From Deltaproteobacteria bacterium (lineage in GTDB: Bacteria; Desulfobacterota; Syntrophia; Syntrophales; UBA2210), in the NCBI GenBank assembly GCA_016935935.1, contig JAFGPZ010000034.1, forward strand, positions 1 to 5,418: a stretch of DNA of 5,418 bases, given 5' to 3'. Both the position numbers and the translations under genes were made by a program. Shown here in pieces: positions 1 to 5,410 of the stretch. The notes under the pieces were generated by a model. That model saw only the letters and a list, made by a program, of their open reading frames with translations, was not told where the DNA came from and did no database searches. The stretch's first letter is position 1; each line of letters opens with the position of its first letter.

Positions 1-1016
1 ATACCCAAATCCCTGAGCATGTCGGCATCACCGGGCGAAAGCGCCAGCGCCCTGTCGAAATATTCAAGCGATTCGGCAATCCTTCCCGTTTTACTCTGGA
101 CTACTGCCATTCTGTACAGAGCCTCAATATCATCGGGATTTTCCGTCAGTCTTTGACTAAGTGTGTTGAATTTTGTATCGAGATTTTTGCCATCGAGGTA
201 CAGTATTGTTTTAATTCTATCGTAATCTCCAATGATATTATTTGCTCCGTCATGACGGTTTCTCACCTGAAGAAGTCCGTCAATGTAACTGATTCTGTCC
301 GTTGTTCCAGGATGTGTCATAAAATAGGAGGGGACTGAATTTGAGTAAAATTCGTATGTTCTCATAATTTTGAGAAAATCATACATCCCCCTTCCATCAT
401 ATCCTGCGTTTAGAAGACATGATATCCCCATGCGGTCCGCTTCTTCTTCATGCTCTCTGCTATATTTCAGGTTTAAACTGGTTGCTGTTGCAAGTGAGAA
501 GCTTGTAATTGCCGCCGTAGCTTCCCCTCCACCCCCCAGAAATGCGCCGGCCAGCAGCGCTGCAAGGGTGCCGATACCTATTTTTTGTGACTTTTCAATA
601 GTTTTAGCTATGTGTCTTGCCTGTACATGGGCTATTTCATGTGCCAGTACCCCCGCGAGCTGGCTTTCATTGTTCGTTATTCCTACAAGCCCGCTGTAAA
701 CATATATGTAACCGCCAGGTGTGGCGAAGGCATTAATGCCGGAATCCTTTATTACTGTAAATGTAAAATCAAAGGGAGGAGTGTCCCCGGCGTATTCCAC
801 CAGTCTTTTGCCGAGTTTGTTAATGTAATTAACAACCCGTTGATTATCAATGAAAATATCTTTATCTTTCAGCTTGTCATAAAATTCTTTACCCAGTCTT
901 TTTTCATCTTCAATAGTGAAAGCGGCAGAGCAAACTCCCGCATATCCTGAAATGGAAAGGAAAATAAGCAAGAACGCCATTATCTTACCCGAAGTCTTTT
1001 TTACTGTTAAATGCAT
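1..1016 (-). CDS. M48 family zinc metalloprotease with TPR tail (BepA/YfgC-like), 3' end outside window
   Basis: Partial gene: 338 codons are present and the reading frame is open to the window edge. The N-terminus is a signal peptide (Lys at 6, 7 and 11, hydrophobic core about 13-23, likely cleavage after VCSA at 28-31), so the enzyme should be exported to the periplasm. The peptidase domain carries the zinc-binding HEIAH motif (H126, E127, H130) and a second motif HEEEAD in which E190 would be the third zinc ligand and D194 the supporting Asp. A conserved-looking THPGT (H235) follows. From about residue 293 the sequence becomes TPR-like (PDDIEALY, then ALALSPGD) and continues off the edge. 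This order (signal, M48, TPR) is that of BepA/YfgC proteases, which in E. coli degrade or assist outer-membrane proteins such as LptD; that role is inferred here. An alternative ATG lies at codon 13, but it would remove the basic n-region of the signal peptide. No good Shine-Dalgarno is seen before either start. The gene is divergent from cmk. Confidence 0.93.
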   Translation of the reverse strand, partial: MHLTVKKTSGKIMAFLLIFLSISGYAGVCSAAFTIEDEKRLGKEFYDKLKDKDIFIDNQRVVNYINKLGKRLVEYAGDTPPFDFTFTVIKDSGINAFATPGGYIYVYSGLVGITNNESQLAGVLAHEIAHVQARHIAKTIEKSQKIGIGTLAALLAGAFLGGGGEATAAITSFSLATATSLNLKYSREHEEEADRMGISCLLNAGYDGRGMYDFLKIMRTYEFYSNSVPSYFMTHPGTTDRISYIDGLLQVRNRHDGANNIIGDYDRIKTILYLDGKNLDTKFNTLSQRLTENPDDIEALYRMAVVQSKTGRIAESLEYFDRALALSPGDADMLRDLG

Positions 1017-1022
1017 AATGCT

Positions 1023-1051
1023 ACTTTAGCTTCTTTTTGTCGATTAATCAA
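1023..1051 (-). promoter_or_regulatory. Weak sigma70-like promoter candidate for the M48 gene
   Basis: On the minus strand, TTGATT (1051-1046) and TAAAGT (1028-1023) are separated by 17 bases, each matching the sigma70 consensus at four of six positions. The predicted transcription start would fall at or next to the ATG at 1016, giving a leaderless mRNA. Either that is real, the internal ATG at 980 is used, or the promoter call is wrong. Low confidence. Confidence 0.25.
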
Positions 1052-1068
1052 GATGTGCTGGTGTCGTT

Positions 1069-1119
1069 GGGTAAAGGGAAAGTCTCTCTCTAATCCCTGA
1101 AGAGACAGTTCCTTTACCC
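1069..1119. repeat. Long interrupted inverted repeat between divergent genes
   Basis: GGGTAAAGG (1069-1077) is the exact reverse complement of CCTTTACCC (1111-1119). Pairing continues inward through a G-T wobble and an A-T pair. After a 2x2 mismatch, GTCTCT (1082-1087) pairs with AGAGAC (1101-1106), leaving a 13-base loop (1088-1100). No T-run follows on either strand and the element is upstream of both flanking genes, so a terminator is unlikely. The right arm overlaps the candidate -35 of the cmk promoter, which suggests an operator for a dimeric regulator or a 5' RNA structure. The role is inference only. Confidence 0.6.
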
Positions 1120-1142
1120 TTTAGACCACTCTATGATATACT
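1113..1142 (+). promoter_or_regulatory. Promoter candidate for cmk (extended -10)
   Basis: TTTACC (1113-1118, four of six to TTGACA) lies 18 bases before TATACT (1137-1142, five of six to TATAAT). The -10 is preceded by TG one base upstream (1134-1135), an extended -10 that compensates for a weak -35. The start of transcription would be about 30 bases before the cmk ATG. The -35 lies inside the right arm of the inverted repeat at 1069-1119, so a protein bound there could block it. Confidence 0.5.
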
Positions 1143-1181
1143 GGGTTTACTGAAAATTCATTCAAACAAGGTGTTTAAGAA

Positions 1182-1862
1182 ATGGGTAAGAGACTGGTGA
1201 TCACCGTTGATGGACCTGCCGGTGTGGGAAAAAGCACCGTCAGTATGAGACTCGCGACAAAGATGTCCTACATTTATCTCGACACGGGTGCGTTATACAG
1301 GGCAATTGCTTTCAAGATACGACAGAGCGGCTTTGACCTGGATGATAAAAGGAAACTTTACGCGTTGTGTGCGAAGACGGACATATCACTTGAAATGGTA
1401 AATGACGGCATGAGAGTAATGGTCGGCGGAAAGGATATCACCGAGGAAATCAGGACCGAAGAGATCGGAGCTCTCGCTTCCAGAGTATCCGCCATCCCCG
1501 TTGTAAGAGAGGCGCTGCTTCCTATGCAGAGGGAGGCAGGTAAAAAAGGGGGCATTATCGCCGAAGGGCGGGATATGGGGACTGTCGTATTTCCAGATGC
1601 CGACATCAAGTTTTTTCTCTGTGCCGACGTAAGAGAGCGGGCCAGGCGAAGACAAAATCAACTCCTCGAGAAAGAAATATACAGTGATTATCTTGATATA
1701 CAAAAGGGATTGGAAAAGAGGGATGGCCAGGACACTGAAAGATCCATCTCTCCTCTGAAGCCTGCCGAGGATGCCTTTATAATAGATACGACACACCTGG
1801 GCATTGACGGAGTGACCGAGGAAATGATGAGGCTTATATCTAAAAAAAATGAGGTATTATAG
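1182..1862 (+). CDS. cmk: Cytidylate kinase (CMP/dCMP kinase)
   Basis: A 226-residue cytosolic enzyme that phosphorylates CMP and dCMP with ATP in pyrimidine nucleotide salvage and mRNA-turnover recycling; the length is normal for bacterial Cmk. The P-loop GPAGVGKS spans residues 11-18. DTGALYR (34-40) corresponds to the CMP-binding DSGAIYR of E. coli. R109, then GRDMGTVVFPDA (129-140) with R130 and D131, and R180/D184/R187 before SPLKPAEDA (190-198) match the known CMP ribose and phosphate contacts with a constant offset of one from E. coli. An arginine-rich lid segment RERARRR (151-157) is present. The start is supported by AAGGTG at 1168-1173, eight bases before ATG. It is the first gene of the rightward cmk-rpsA-sppA cluster, with 128 bases to rpsA and no terminator seen between them. 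No key residue is missing. Confidence 0.97.
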   Translation: MGKRLVITVDGPAGVGKSTVSMRLATKMSYIYLDTGALYRAIAFKIRQSGFDLDDKRKLYALCAKTDISLEMVNDGMRVMVGGKDITEEIRTEEIGALASRVSAIPVVREALLPMQREAGKKGGIIAEGRDMGTVVFPDADIKFFLCADVRERARRRQNQLLEKEIYSDYLDIQKGLEKRDGQDTERSISPLKPAEDAFIIDTTHLGIDGVTEEMMRLISKKNEVL

Positions 1863-1878
1863 CCAATATGCAAATCGC

Positions 1879-1907
1879 TTGATATTTAATTATCCGTATG
1901 TTAGAAA
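1879..1907 (+). promoter_or_regulatory. Promoter candidate within the cmk-rpsA gap
   Basis: TTGATA (1879-1884, five of six) and TAGAAA (1902-1907, four of six) are separated by 17 bases, with an extended -10 TG at 1899-1900. If used, it would give rpsA its own transcript with a leader of roughly 75 bases, independent of cmk. That would suit a ribosomal protein needed in much larger amounts than a nucleotide kinase. Based on sequence match only. Confidence 0.45.
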
Positions 1908-1990
1908 TAAGGGCTTAAGTTCAGAAACGGTTGAGGATTCCACACAACTCGTTGCGGGGAGCTTAAATAATATCAGGGGGTAATTGTCCA

Positions 1991-3727
1991 ATGGTTAATG
2001 AAGGTAACTCAATGGTTGAAGAAGAAATGGAAGAGAAGGAGGTAGAGGAGGAGAAGACAAAAAATTCCAGTGAAGGCGAAAATGTAAGTTTTGAGGAACT
2101 ATATGAACAGAGTCTGCAAGACATTCCTGTAGGAGAGGTCGTAACGGGCAGAGTTGTGCAGATTAATGACGATGTCGTAATGGTTGACGTTGGCTACAAG
2201 ACCGAAGGCCGGATGCGTTATTCAGAATTTTTGGATGAGAATGGCGACGCCACTATTTCAGTCGGTGATGAAATAGATGTCTTTATTGACCGGAAGAAAG
2301 AAGACGACCTGATGCTTTCACGTGACAAAGCAGTCAGGATGCAGGTTTGGAATGAAATTGTAAAGATCTGCGGTAAGGATATTCCCATAAAGGGGACTGT
2401 CACGAAACGGGTAAAGGGCGGACTTTCTGTTGACATAGGGATAGAGGCCTTCCTTCCGGGTTCTCAGGTTGATATTCGGCCTGTGAAAAATTTTGATAAA
2501 TATGTGGGTCAGACGCTGGATCTGGAAGTTCTGAAGTATGACAGAAAAAGAAATAATGTTGTTTTATCCAGAAAATCGATACTGGAGAGGAAGCAGGCGG
2601 AAAAAAGAGTAAGCTTACTCGACACAATGGAAGAAGACAAGGTTATAGAAGGAATAGTCAAAAATGTAACAGATTACGGATTATTTGTGGATTTGGGAGG
2701 TATAGACGGACTTTTACATATTACAGACATGTCGTGGGGAAGGATAAGACATCCGTCAGAGAAATTTTCCAGAGACGACAAAATTACCGTTAAGGTTCTG
2801 GGCTTTGATAAGGATAAACAGCGAGTCTCGCTGGGGCTGAAACAACTTACTGAAAATCCATGGAACAATGTTGCTGAAAAGTATGTTGCAGGCTCTATTG
2901 TCGAGGGAAAGGTTGTTAGCATTATCGATTATGGGGCCTTTGTTGAAATGGAACCCGGGTTGGAGGGGCTTATACATATATCAGAGATGTTCTGGACAAA
3001 AAAGACAAAGCATCCTTCAAAAATCCTGACAGTCGGTGAGGTTATAAAGGTTAAAATACTTGAAATAGATCCGGAGAACAAAAGGATATCACTTGGTCTG
3101 AAGCAGACAATGGAAAATCCCTGGGAGGTCTTGAGGGAAAAATATCCCGAGGGTTCCGTATTGAAGGGTAAGATCAAAAATCTTACAGACTTCGGGATCT
3201 TCATTGGCGTGGAAGACGATATTGACGGCCTGGTCCACATATCGGATATTTCCTGGAAGAAGAGGATCAAACATCCCTCAGAGTTCTACAAGAAGGGGCA
3301 GGAAATAGAGACGGTTGTTTTGCAGGTAGATGTGGACAATAAGAAGTTTTCCCTGGGAATAAAACAACTGGAAAAGAATCCCTGGGAAGAACTGAAGGAG
3401 AAATATGGTGTAGGTTCTGTGGTTACTGGCAAGGTAACGAATGCCACAGATTTCGGCGTATTTGTCGAGATAGAAGATGGTATAGAGGGGCTCGTTCATA
3501 TATCTGAACTCAGTAATAAGAGAGTGAAATCGTCCAAGGATCTCTATTCTCCGGGAGATAATGTATCCGCCGTGATTAAGAATATCGATGTTGACAGCCA
3601 GAAAGTCGCCCTCAGCATAAAAGACATCGAGACGGCCTCAAGTGAACAGGCTCAAACTAATTATGTTAATAACGATGAGAAGGTTGTTTCCAATCTTGGA
3701 GACCTTCTGTCCGGAATAAAAGTCTGA
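1991..3727 (+). CDS. rpsA: 30S ribosomal protein S1, six S1 domains
   Basis: A 578-residue protein that binds mRNA at the small subunit and helps unfold and load it for initiation. Six OB-fold S1 domains are visible at about 47-111, 130-195, 216-284, 301-371, 387-458 and 474-545. The first two are divergent, as in E. coli where they contact the ribosome. Domains 3-6 share the TDYG/TDFG-F-V and GL-HIS signatures and end in VSLGLKQ-like strands linked by ENPW or KNPW. FEELYEQSLQDI (34-45) aligns with the S2-binding start of E. coli S1, so about the first 30 residues are an extra acidic extension (Glu-rich at 10-21). The C-terminus ends in LGDLLSGIKV. Two starts are possible: ATG 1991 behind CAGGGGG (ten bases away), or ATG 2012 (Met8) behind GAAGG (seven bases away). 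The longer one is listed. It lies between cmk and sppA; the spacing suggests co-transcription plus its own promoter. Confidence 0.96.
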   Translation: MVNEGNSMVEEEMEEKEVEEEKTKNSSEGENVSFEELYEQSLQDIPVGEVVTGRVVQINDDVVMVDVGYKTEGRMRYSEFLDENGDATISVGDEIDVFIDRKKEDDLMLSRDKAVRMQVWNEIVKICGKDIPIKGTVTKRVKGGLSVDIGIEAFLPGSQVDIRPVKNFDKYVGQTLDLEVLKYDRKRNNVVLSRKSILERKQAEKRVSLLDTMEEDKVIEGIVKNVTDYGLFVDLGGIDGLLHITDMSWGRIRHPSEKFSRDDKITVKVLGFDKDKQRVSLGLKQLTENPWNNVAEKYVAGSIVEGKVVSIIDYGAFVEMEPGLEGLIHISEMFWTKKTKHPSKILTVGEVIKVKILEIDPENKRISLGLKQTMENPWEVLREKYPEGSVLKGKIKNLTDFGIFIGVEDDIDGLVHISDISWKKRIKHPSEFYKKGQEIETVVLQVDVDNKKFSLGIKQLEKNPWEELKEKYGVGSVVTGKVTNATDFGVFVEIEDGIEGLVHISELSNKRVKSSKDLYSPGDNVSAVIKNIDVDSQKVALSIKDIETASSEQAQTNYVNNDEKVVSNLGDLLSGIKV

Positions 3728-3742
3728 TTGCCGATATTTTCC

Positions 3743-3791
3743 ATCCGTCATTTTTTACACCTTCTTTAAGGAGGAATAATAAATGACGGAT
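3743..3791 (+). promoter_or_regulatory. RNA hairpin covering the leader ORF's Shine-Dalgarno and start codon
   Basis: ATCCGTCATTT (3743-3753) is the exact reverse complement of AAATGACGGAT (3781-3791), an 11-bp stem whose right arm contains the ATG of the leader ORF. Inside the loop, CCTTC (3760-3764) can pair with GGAGG (3770-3774, one G-T wobble), hiding the Shine-Dalgarno core. Together these would close the only strong ribosome entry site between rpsA and sppA. A helicase, a trans-acting RNA, a protein, or ribosomes arriving from rpsA could open it. No T-run follows, so this is not an intrinsic terminator. The structure is read directly; the regulatory role is inferred. Confidence 0.55.
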
Positions 3792-3812
3792 AACAAACCC
3801 GTCTTGCTTTAA
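3783..3812 (+). CDS. 9-codon leader ORF before sppA (MTDNKPVLL)
   Basis: ATG at 3783 follows AAGGAGG (3768-3774) by eight bases, the strongest Shine-Dalgarno in the window, yet the frame closes after MTDNKPVLL with TAA at 3810-3812. That stop overlaps another ATG (TAATG, 3810-3814), which is itself followed at once by TGA (3815-3817). The sppA ATG lies eight bases after the leader stop. sppA has no usable Shine-Dalgarno, so the likely role is to deliver ribosomes to sppA by termination-reinitiation. The peptide has no run of a single amino acid that would suggest classic attenuation. A single frameshift error cannot fuse it to sppA, because both frames are closed by separate stops. The ORF is certain; its translation is inferred. 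Confidence 0.5.
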   Translation: MTDNKPVLL

Positions 3813-3820
3813 TGTGAAAC

Positions 3821-4714
3821 ATGAGAAAACATCCTGTAATTCTGGGACTATCGCTTTTAGTGATAGTCGGAGTGATCGTATTCCTTTTTATTTCCGGGCT
3901 GACCTCATCGGGCGGTACGGGAGAACTGTTTTCCCGGCAGAATAAGGTCGGCATAGTTAAAATAGGCGGATTGATAAGCGATTCTAAAGAGTCAACAGAC
4001 CTTCTGGACAAATATGGGAAGGATGGAAACATCCGCGCGGTGGTAATTAGAATCGATTCTCCCGGTGGTGGAGTTGTTCCATCTCAGGAGATATACGATA
4101 AAGTAATCGAACTTAAGAAGCGTAAAAAGGTTGTCATATCGATGGGATCAGTGGCCGCATCAGGCGGCTACTACATCGCATCGGCAGGCGATAGAATCAT
4201 TGCCAACCCTGGGACCATAACGGGAAGTATAGGCGTCATTATTCAGTTTTCGCAGATTGAAAAATTACTTGATAAGATAGGATTGAAGCCTACGGTTATA
4301 AAGGGGGGCAAATTCAAAGATGTCGGTTCTCCTGTCAGGGAGATGACGACAGATGAAAGGGCGTTGATACAGGAAGTTGTCGACGATATCTATGATCAGT
4401 TTCTTGAGGCAGTTTCTGCAGGTCGTAACATATCGAAAGAAGATGTTAAAAAAATAGCCGACGGTAAGATCTATACGGGGAGACAGGCTATGAGTCTGGG
4501 ACTTGTCGATGAACTTGGGAACATGGAACACACCATCAGGGTCGCTGCCAGACTGGGAGGGATCGACGGCAAACCACAGGTCATTTATCCCGAGACAAAG
4601 AGAAAAAGCCTGCTTCGATATTTTATAAAAGGGATAATATCAGACATTTCCGATAATTTAGAACAGACAAATACCGGTATTAACTATCTTTTCCGTCATA
4701 GTGAGGCTTCGTGA
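3821..4714 (+). CDS. sppA: Signal peptide peptidase SppA, S49 family, short form
   Basis: A 297-residue membrane-bound serine peptidase that degrades signal peptides left in the membrane after protein export. A basic start (MRKHP) is followed by one membrane segment at about 6-27, so the catalytic domain should face the periplasm. The nucleophile is S114 in GSVAASGGYYIA (109-120). The general base is K166 in GGKFKDVGSP (162-171). Their 52-residue spacing equals that of B. subtilis SppA (S147/K199), identifying the single-domain form that assembles as an oligomer rather than the 67-kDa tandem E. coli form. IDSPGGG (78-84) and TGSIGVI (134-140) are further family motifs, and KIYTGRQAMSLGLVDELG (216-233) is the usual C-terminal signature. 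The start at 3821 has almost no Shine-Dalgarno and an in-frame TGA lies six bases upstream, so nothing longer is possible. Last gene of the rightward cluster, 93 bases after rpsA. Confidence 0.95.
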   Translation: MRKHPVILGLSLLVIVGVIVFLFISGLTSSGGTGELFSRQNKVGIVKIGGLISDSKESTDLLDKYGKDGNIRAVVIRIDSPGGGVVPSQEIYDKVIELKKRKKVVISMGSVAASGGYYIASAGDRIIANPGTITGSIGVIIQFSQIEKLLDKIGLKPTVIKGGKFKDVGSPVREMTTDERALIQEVVDDIYDQFLEAVSAGRNISKEDVKKIADGKIYTGRQAMSLGLVDELGNMEHTIRVAARLGGIDGKPQVIYPETKRKSLLRYFIKGIISDISDNLEQTNTGINYLFRHSEAS

Positions 4715-4767
4715 AAAATCCCCGTGAACAGGGGAGAGCCTTGAAAAATTTCCTTTGGTTTCAATAT

Positions 4768-4840
4768 CGTCATGCCGGACTTGATCCGGCATCTAGTATT
4801 TTTATATACTTTCTGGATTCCGGTTTTCACCGGAATGACG
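4768..4840. repeat. Paired-hairpin intergenic repeat, copy 1
   Basis: A 73-bp element with near-perfect inverted ends (CGTCATGCCGG against CCGGAATGACG, one mismatch). It contains two 8-bp hairpins: ATGCCGGA/TCCGGCAT (4772-4792, loop CTTGA) and ATTCCGGT/ACCGGAAT (4817-4836, loop TTTC). A weaker AGTAT/ATACT pairing lies between them. It sits between the convergent sppA and sigma-like genes. Copy 2 at 5341-5410 has the same design and orientation. The form resembles the non-coding, non-autonomous palindromic elements frequent between genes in deltaproteobacteria; it encodes nothing. Confidence 0.85.
4772..4803 (+). terminator. Possible intrinsic terminator of the cmk-rpsA-sppA cluster
   Basis: The first hairpin of repeat copy 1 (8 bp, GC-rich core, 5-base loop) is followed six bases later by five T's (4799-4803). 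The gap between stem and T-run is longer than ideal. A weaker hairpin TCCCC/GGGGA at 4719-4735, just after the sppA stop, lacks any T-run. This is the best termination candidate in the 174-base gap after sppA, but the hairpin belongs to a repeat and may do this only incidentally. Confidence 0.35.
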
Positions 4841-4888
4841 AATAAGAGGGTTATGCAAAGTTCTCAAGGGTAAGTCGGTGAGGGCACT

Positions 4889-5170
4889 TCAAAAGGTGTC
4901 TTCATCCTTTGGTTGCGGGGCAAAGTCTGTCAGCTGATCTTTTCTCTTTTTGTGTTGCAGTTTTTTTATTGCCTTTGCCTCGATCTGGCGTATCCTTTCT
5001 CTGGTTACACCCATCATCTCGCCCACTTCTTCAAGTGTAAATGGACCGTAGTTGCAGGCAACCCATGTGCAGTTGCAAAAAGTTTCGTTCTTAAGCCACC
5101 ATTCGCATAATTTGTCGCAGCATGGCTCGGTAATAAAAACGCCTTTTGTTTTGCATCTATAGAAATTCAT
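4889..5170 (-). CDS. Short Cys-rich protein with RpoD-like sigma-70 region 4.2 helix-turn-helix
   Basis: A 93-residue protein in two parts. Residues 1-40 hold seven cysteines (C6, C17, C18, C22, C32, C34, C39), spaced as if to bind zinc or an iron-sulfur cluster. Residues 45-72 ([20 protein letters not shown], then AKAIKKLQ) are almost the region 4.2 of the housekeeping sigma factor. They keep the R57-E58 and R61-Q62 side chains that in E. coli sigma70 (R584, E585, R588, Q589) read the -35 box. A basic stretch and an acidic end follow. Regions 2 and 3 are absent, so it cannot act as a complete sigma factor. It may bind -35 DNA or the RNA polymerase flap as a regulator, with metal or redox state as input; this is inference. 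TTG at 5173 is one codon upstream and better spaced from AGGA (5183-5186: nine bases, against twelve for the ATG). It is convergent with sppA, has its own strong promoter, and is flanked by repeat copies. No functional name is assigned. Confidence 0.82.
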   Translation of the reverse strand: MNFYRCKTKGVFITEPCCDKLCEWWLKNETFCNCTWVACNYGPFTLEEVGEMMGVTRERIRQIEAKAIKKLQHKKRKDQLTDFAPQPKDEDTF

Positions 5171-5229
5171 CAATGGATTATTTCCTTTCTGATTCGCTGG
5201 AAAATTCCGTTCCGGCGTTTATCATTTAT

Positions 5230-5259
5230 AATATAGTGACTGGTAGATTTCTTTGTCAA
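5230..5259 (-). promoter_or_regulatory. Strong sigma70-type promoter of the Cys-rich sigma-like gene
   Basis: On the minus strand a consensus TTGACA (5259-5254) is followed after 18 bases by TATATT (5235-5230, five of six). AT-rich DNA upstream (about 5262-5285) could act as an UP-like element. Transcription should start near 5223, giving a leader of about 50 bases before the ATG at 5170. It is the best promoter match in the window. The rest of the gap to repeat copy 2 (5260-5340) holds nothing else I can name beyond a short TTCAA/TTGAA palindrome at 5297-5306 or so. Confidence 0.75.
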
Positions 5260-5340
5260 CAACAATAAGCAATAAAAAACTTTTAAACCTTAGCAATTCA
5301 AAATTGAAGGTCGCGTAAAAAGTCGATTTGTTTCTCTTTT

Positions 5341-5410
5341 GTCATTCCGGGCTTGACCCGGAATCCAGTGTTTCTATGCAGTTCTGGATACCGGCTTTCG
5401 CCGGCATGAC
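5341..5410. repeat. Paired-hairpin intergenic repeat, copy 2
   Basis: A 70-bp element with inverted ends (GTCATTCCGG against CCGGCATGAC, one mismatch). Hairpin one is ATTCCGGG/CCCGGAAT (5344-5364) with the same CTTGA loop as copy 1. Hairpin two is ATACCGGC/GCCGGCAT (5388-5407, one mismatch) with the same TTTC loop. CCAG (5365-5368) and CTGG (5384-5387) add pairing around the middle. Stem bases differ from copy 1 while loops and layout are kept. It lies upstream of the sigma-like gene, near the window edge. Confidence 0.85.

Noticed and set aside
153..950. Plus-strand open frames at 153-338, 370-699 and 612-950
   Set aside because: They lie antisense to the clear M48 protease frame with HEIAH and HEEEAD motifs, and their translations show no recognisable domain.
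1358..1873. Minus-strand open frames across cmk
   Set aside because: They are opposite a full-length Cmk with all catalytic motifs, with no domain signal of their own.
1868..1918. Tiny ORFs after cmk (ATG 1868, four codons; ATG 1898, six codons)
   Set aside because: No Shine-Dalgarno precedes them and nothing is coupled to their stops.
2218..3499. Several minus-strand frames within rpsA
   Set aside because: They are shadows of the repeated S1 domains; their similarity to each other reflects the repeated sense sequence.
3783..3823. Leader ORF considered as the true N-terminus of sppA broken by a sequencing frameshift
   Set aside because: The leader frame is stopped by TAA at 3810 and the sppA frame by TGA at 3815, so one indel cannot join them. 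The sppA product from 3821 already begins with a normal basic and hydrophobic anchor.
3766..4531. Minus-strand frames at 3766-4032 and 4265-4531
   Set aside because: They are antisense to sppA, with no supporting motif or ribosome binding site.
4719..4735. TCCCC/GGGGA hairpin right after the sppA stop considered as a terminator
   Set aside because: Only five base pairs with a seven-base loop and no T-run afterwards.
4913..5110. Plus-strand 65-codon frame
   Set aside because: It is antisense to the sigma-region-4 gene, which has a clear helix-turn-helix and a promoter; this frame has neither.
4768..5410. Repeats considered as a CRISPR array
   Set aside because: Only two copies about 570 bases apart, with a gene between them rather than spacers, and the paired-hairpin form is not that of a CRISPR repeat.
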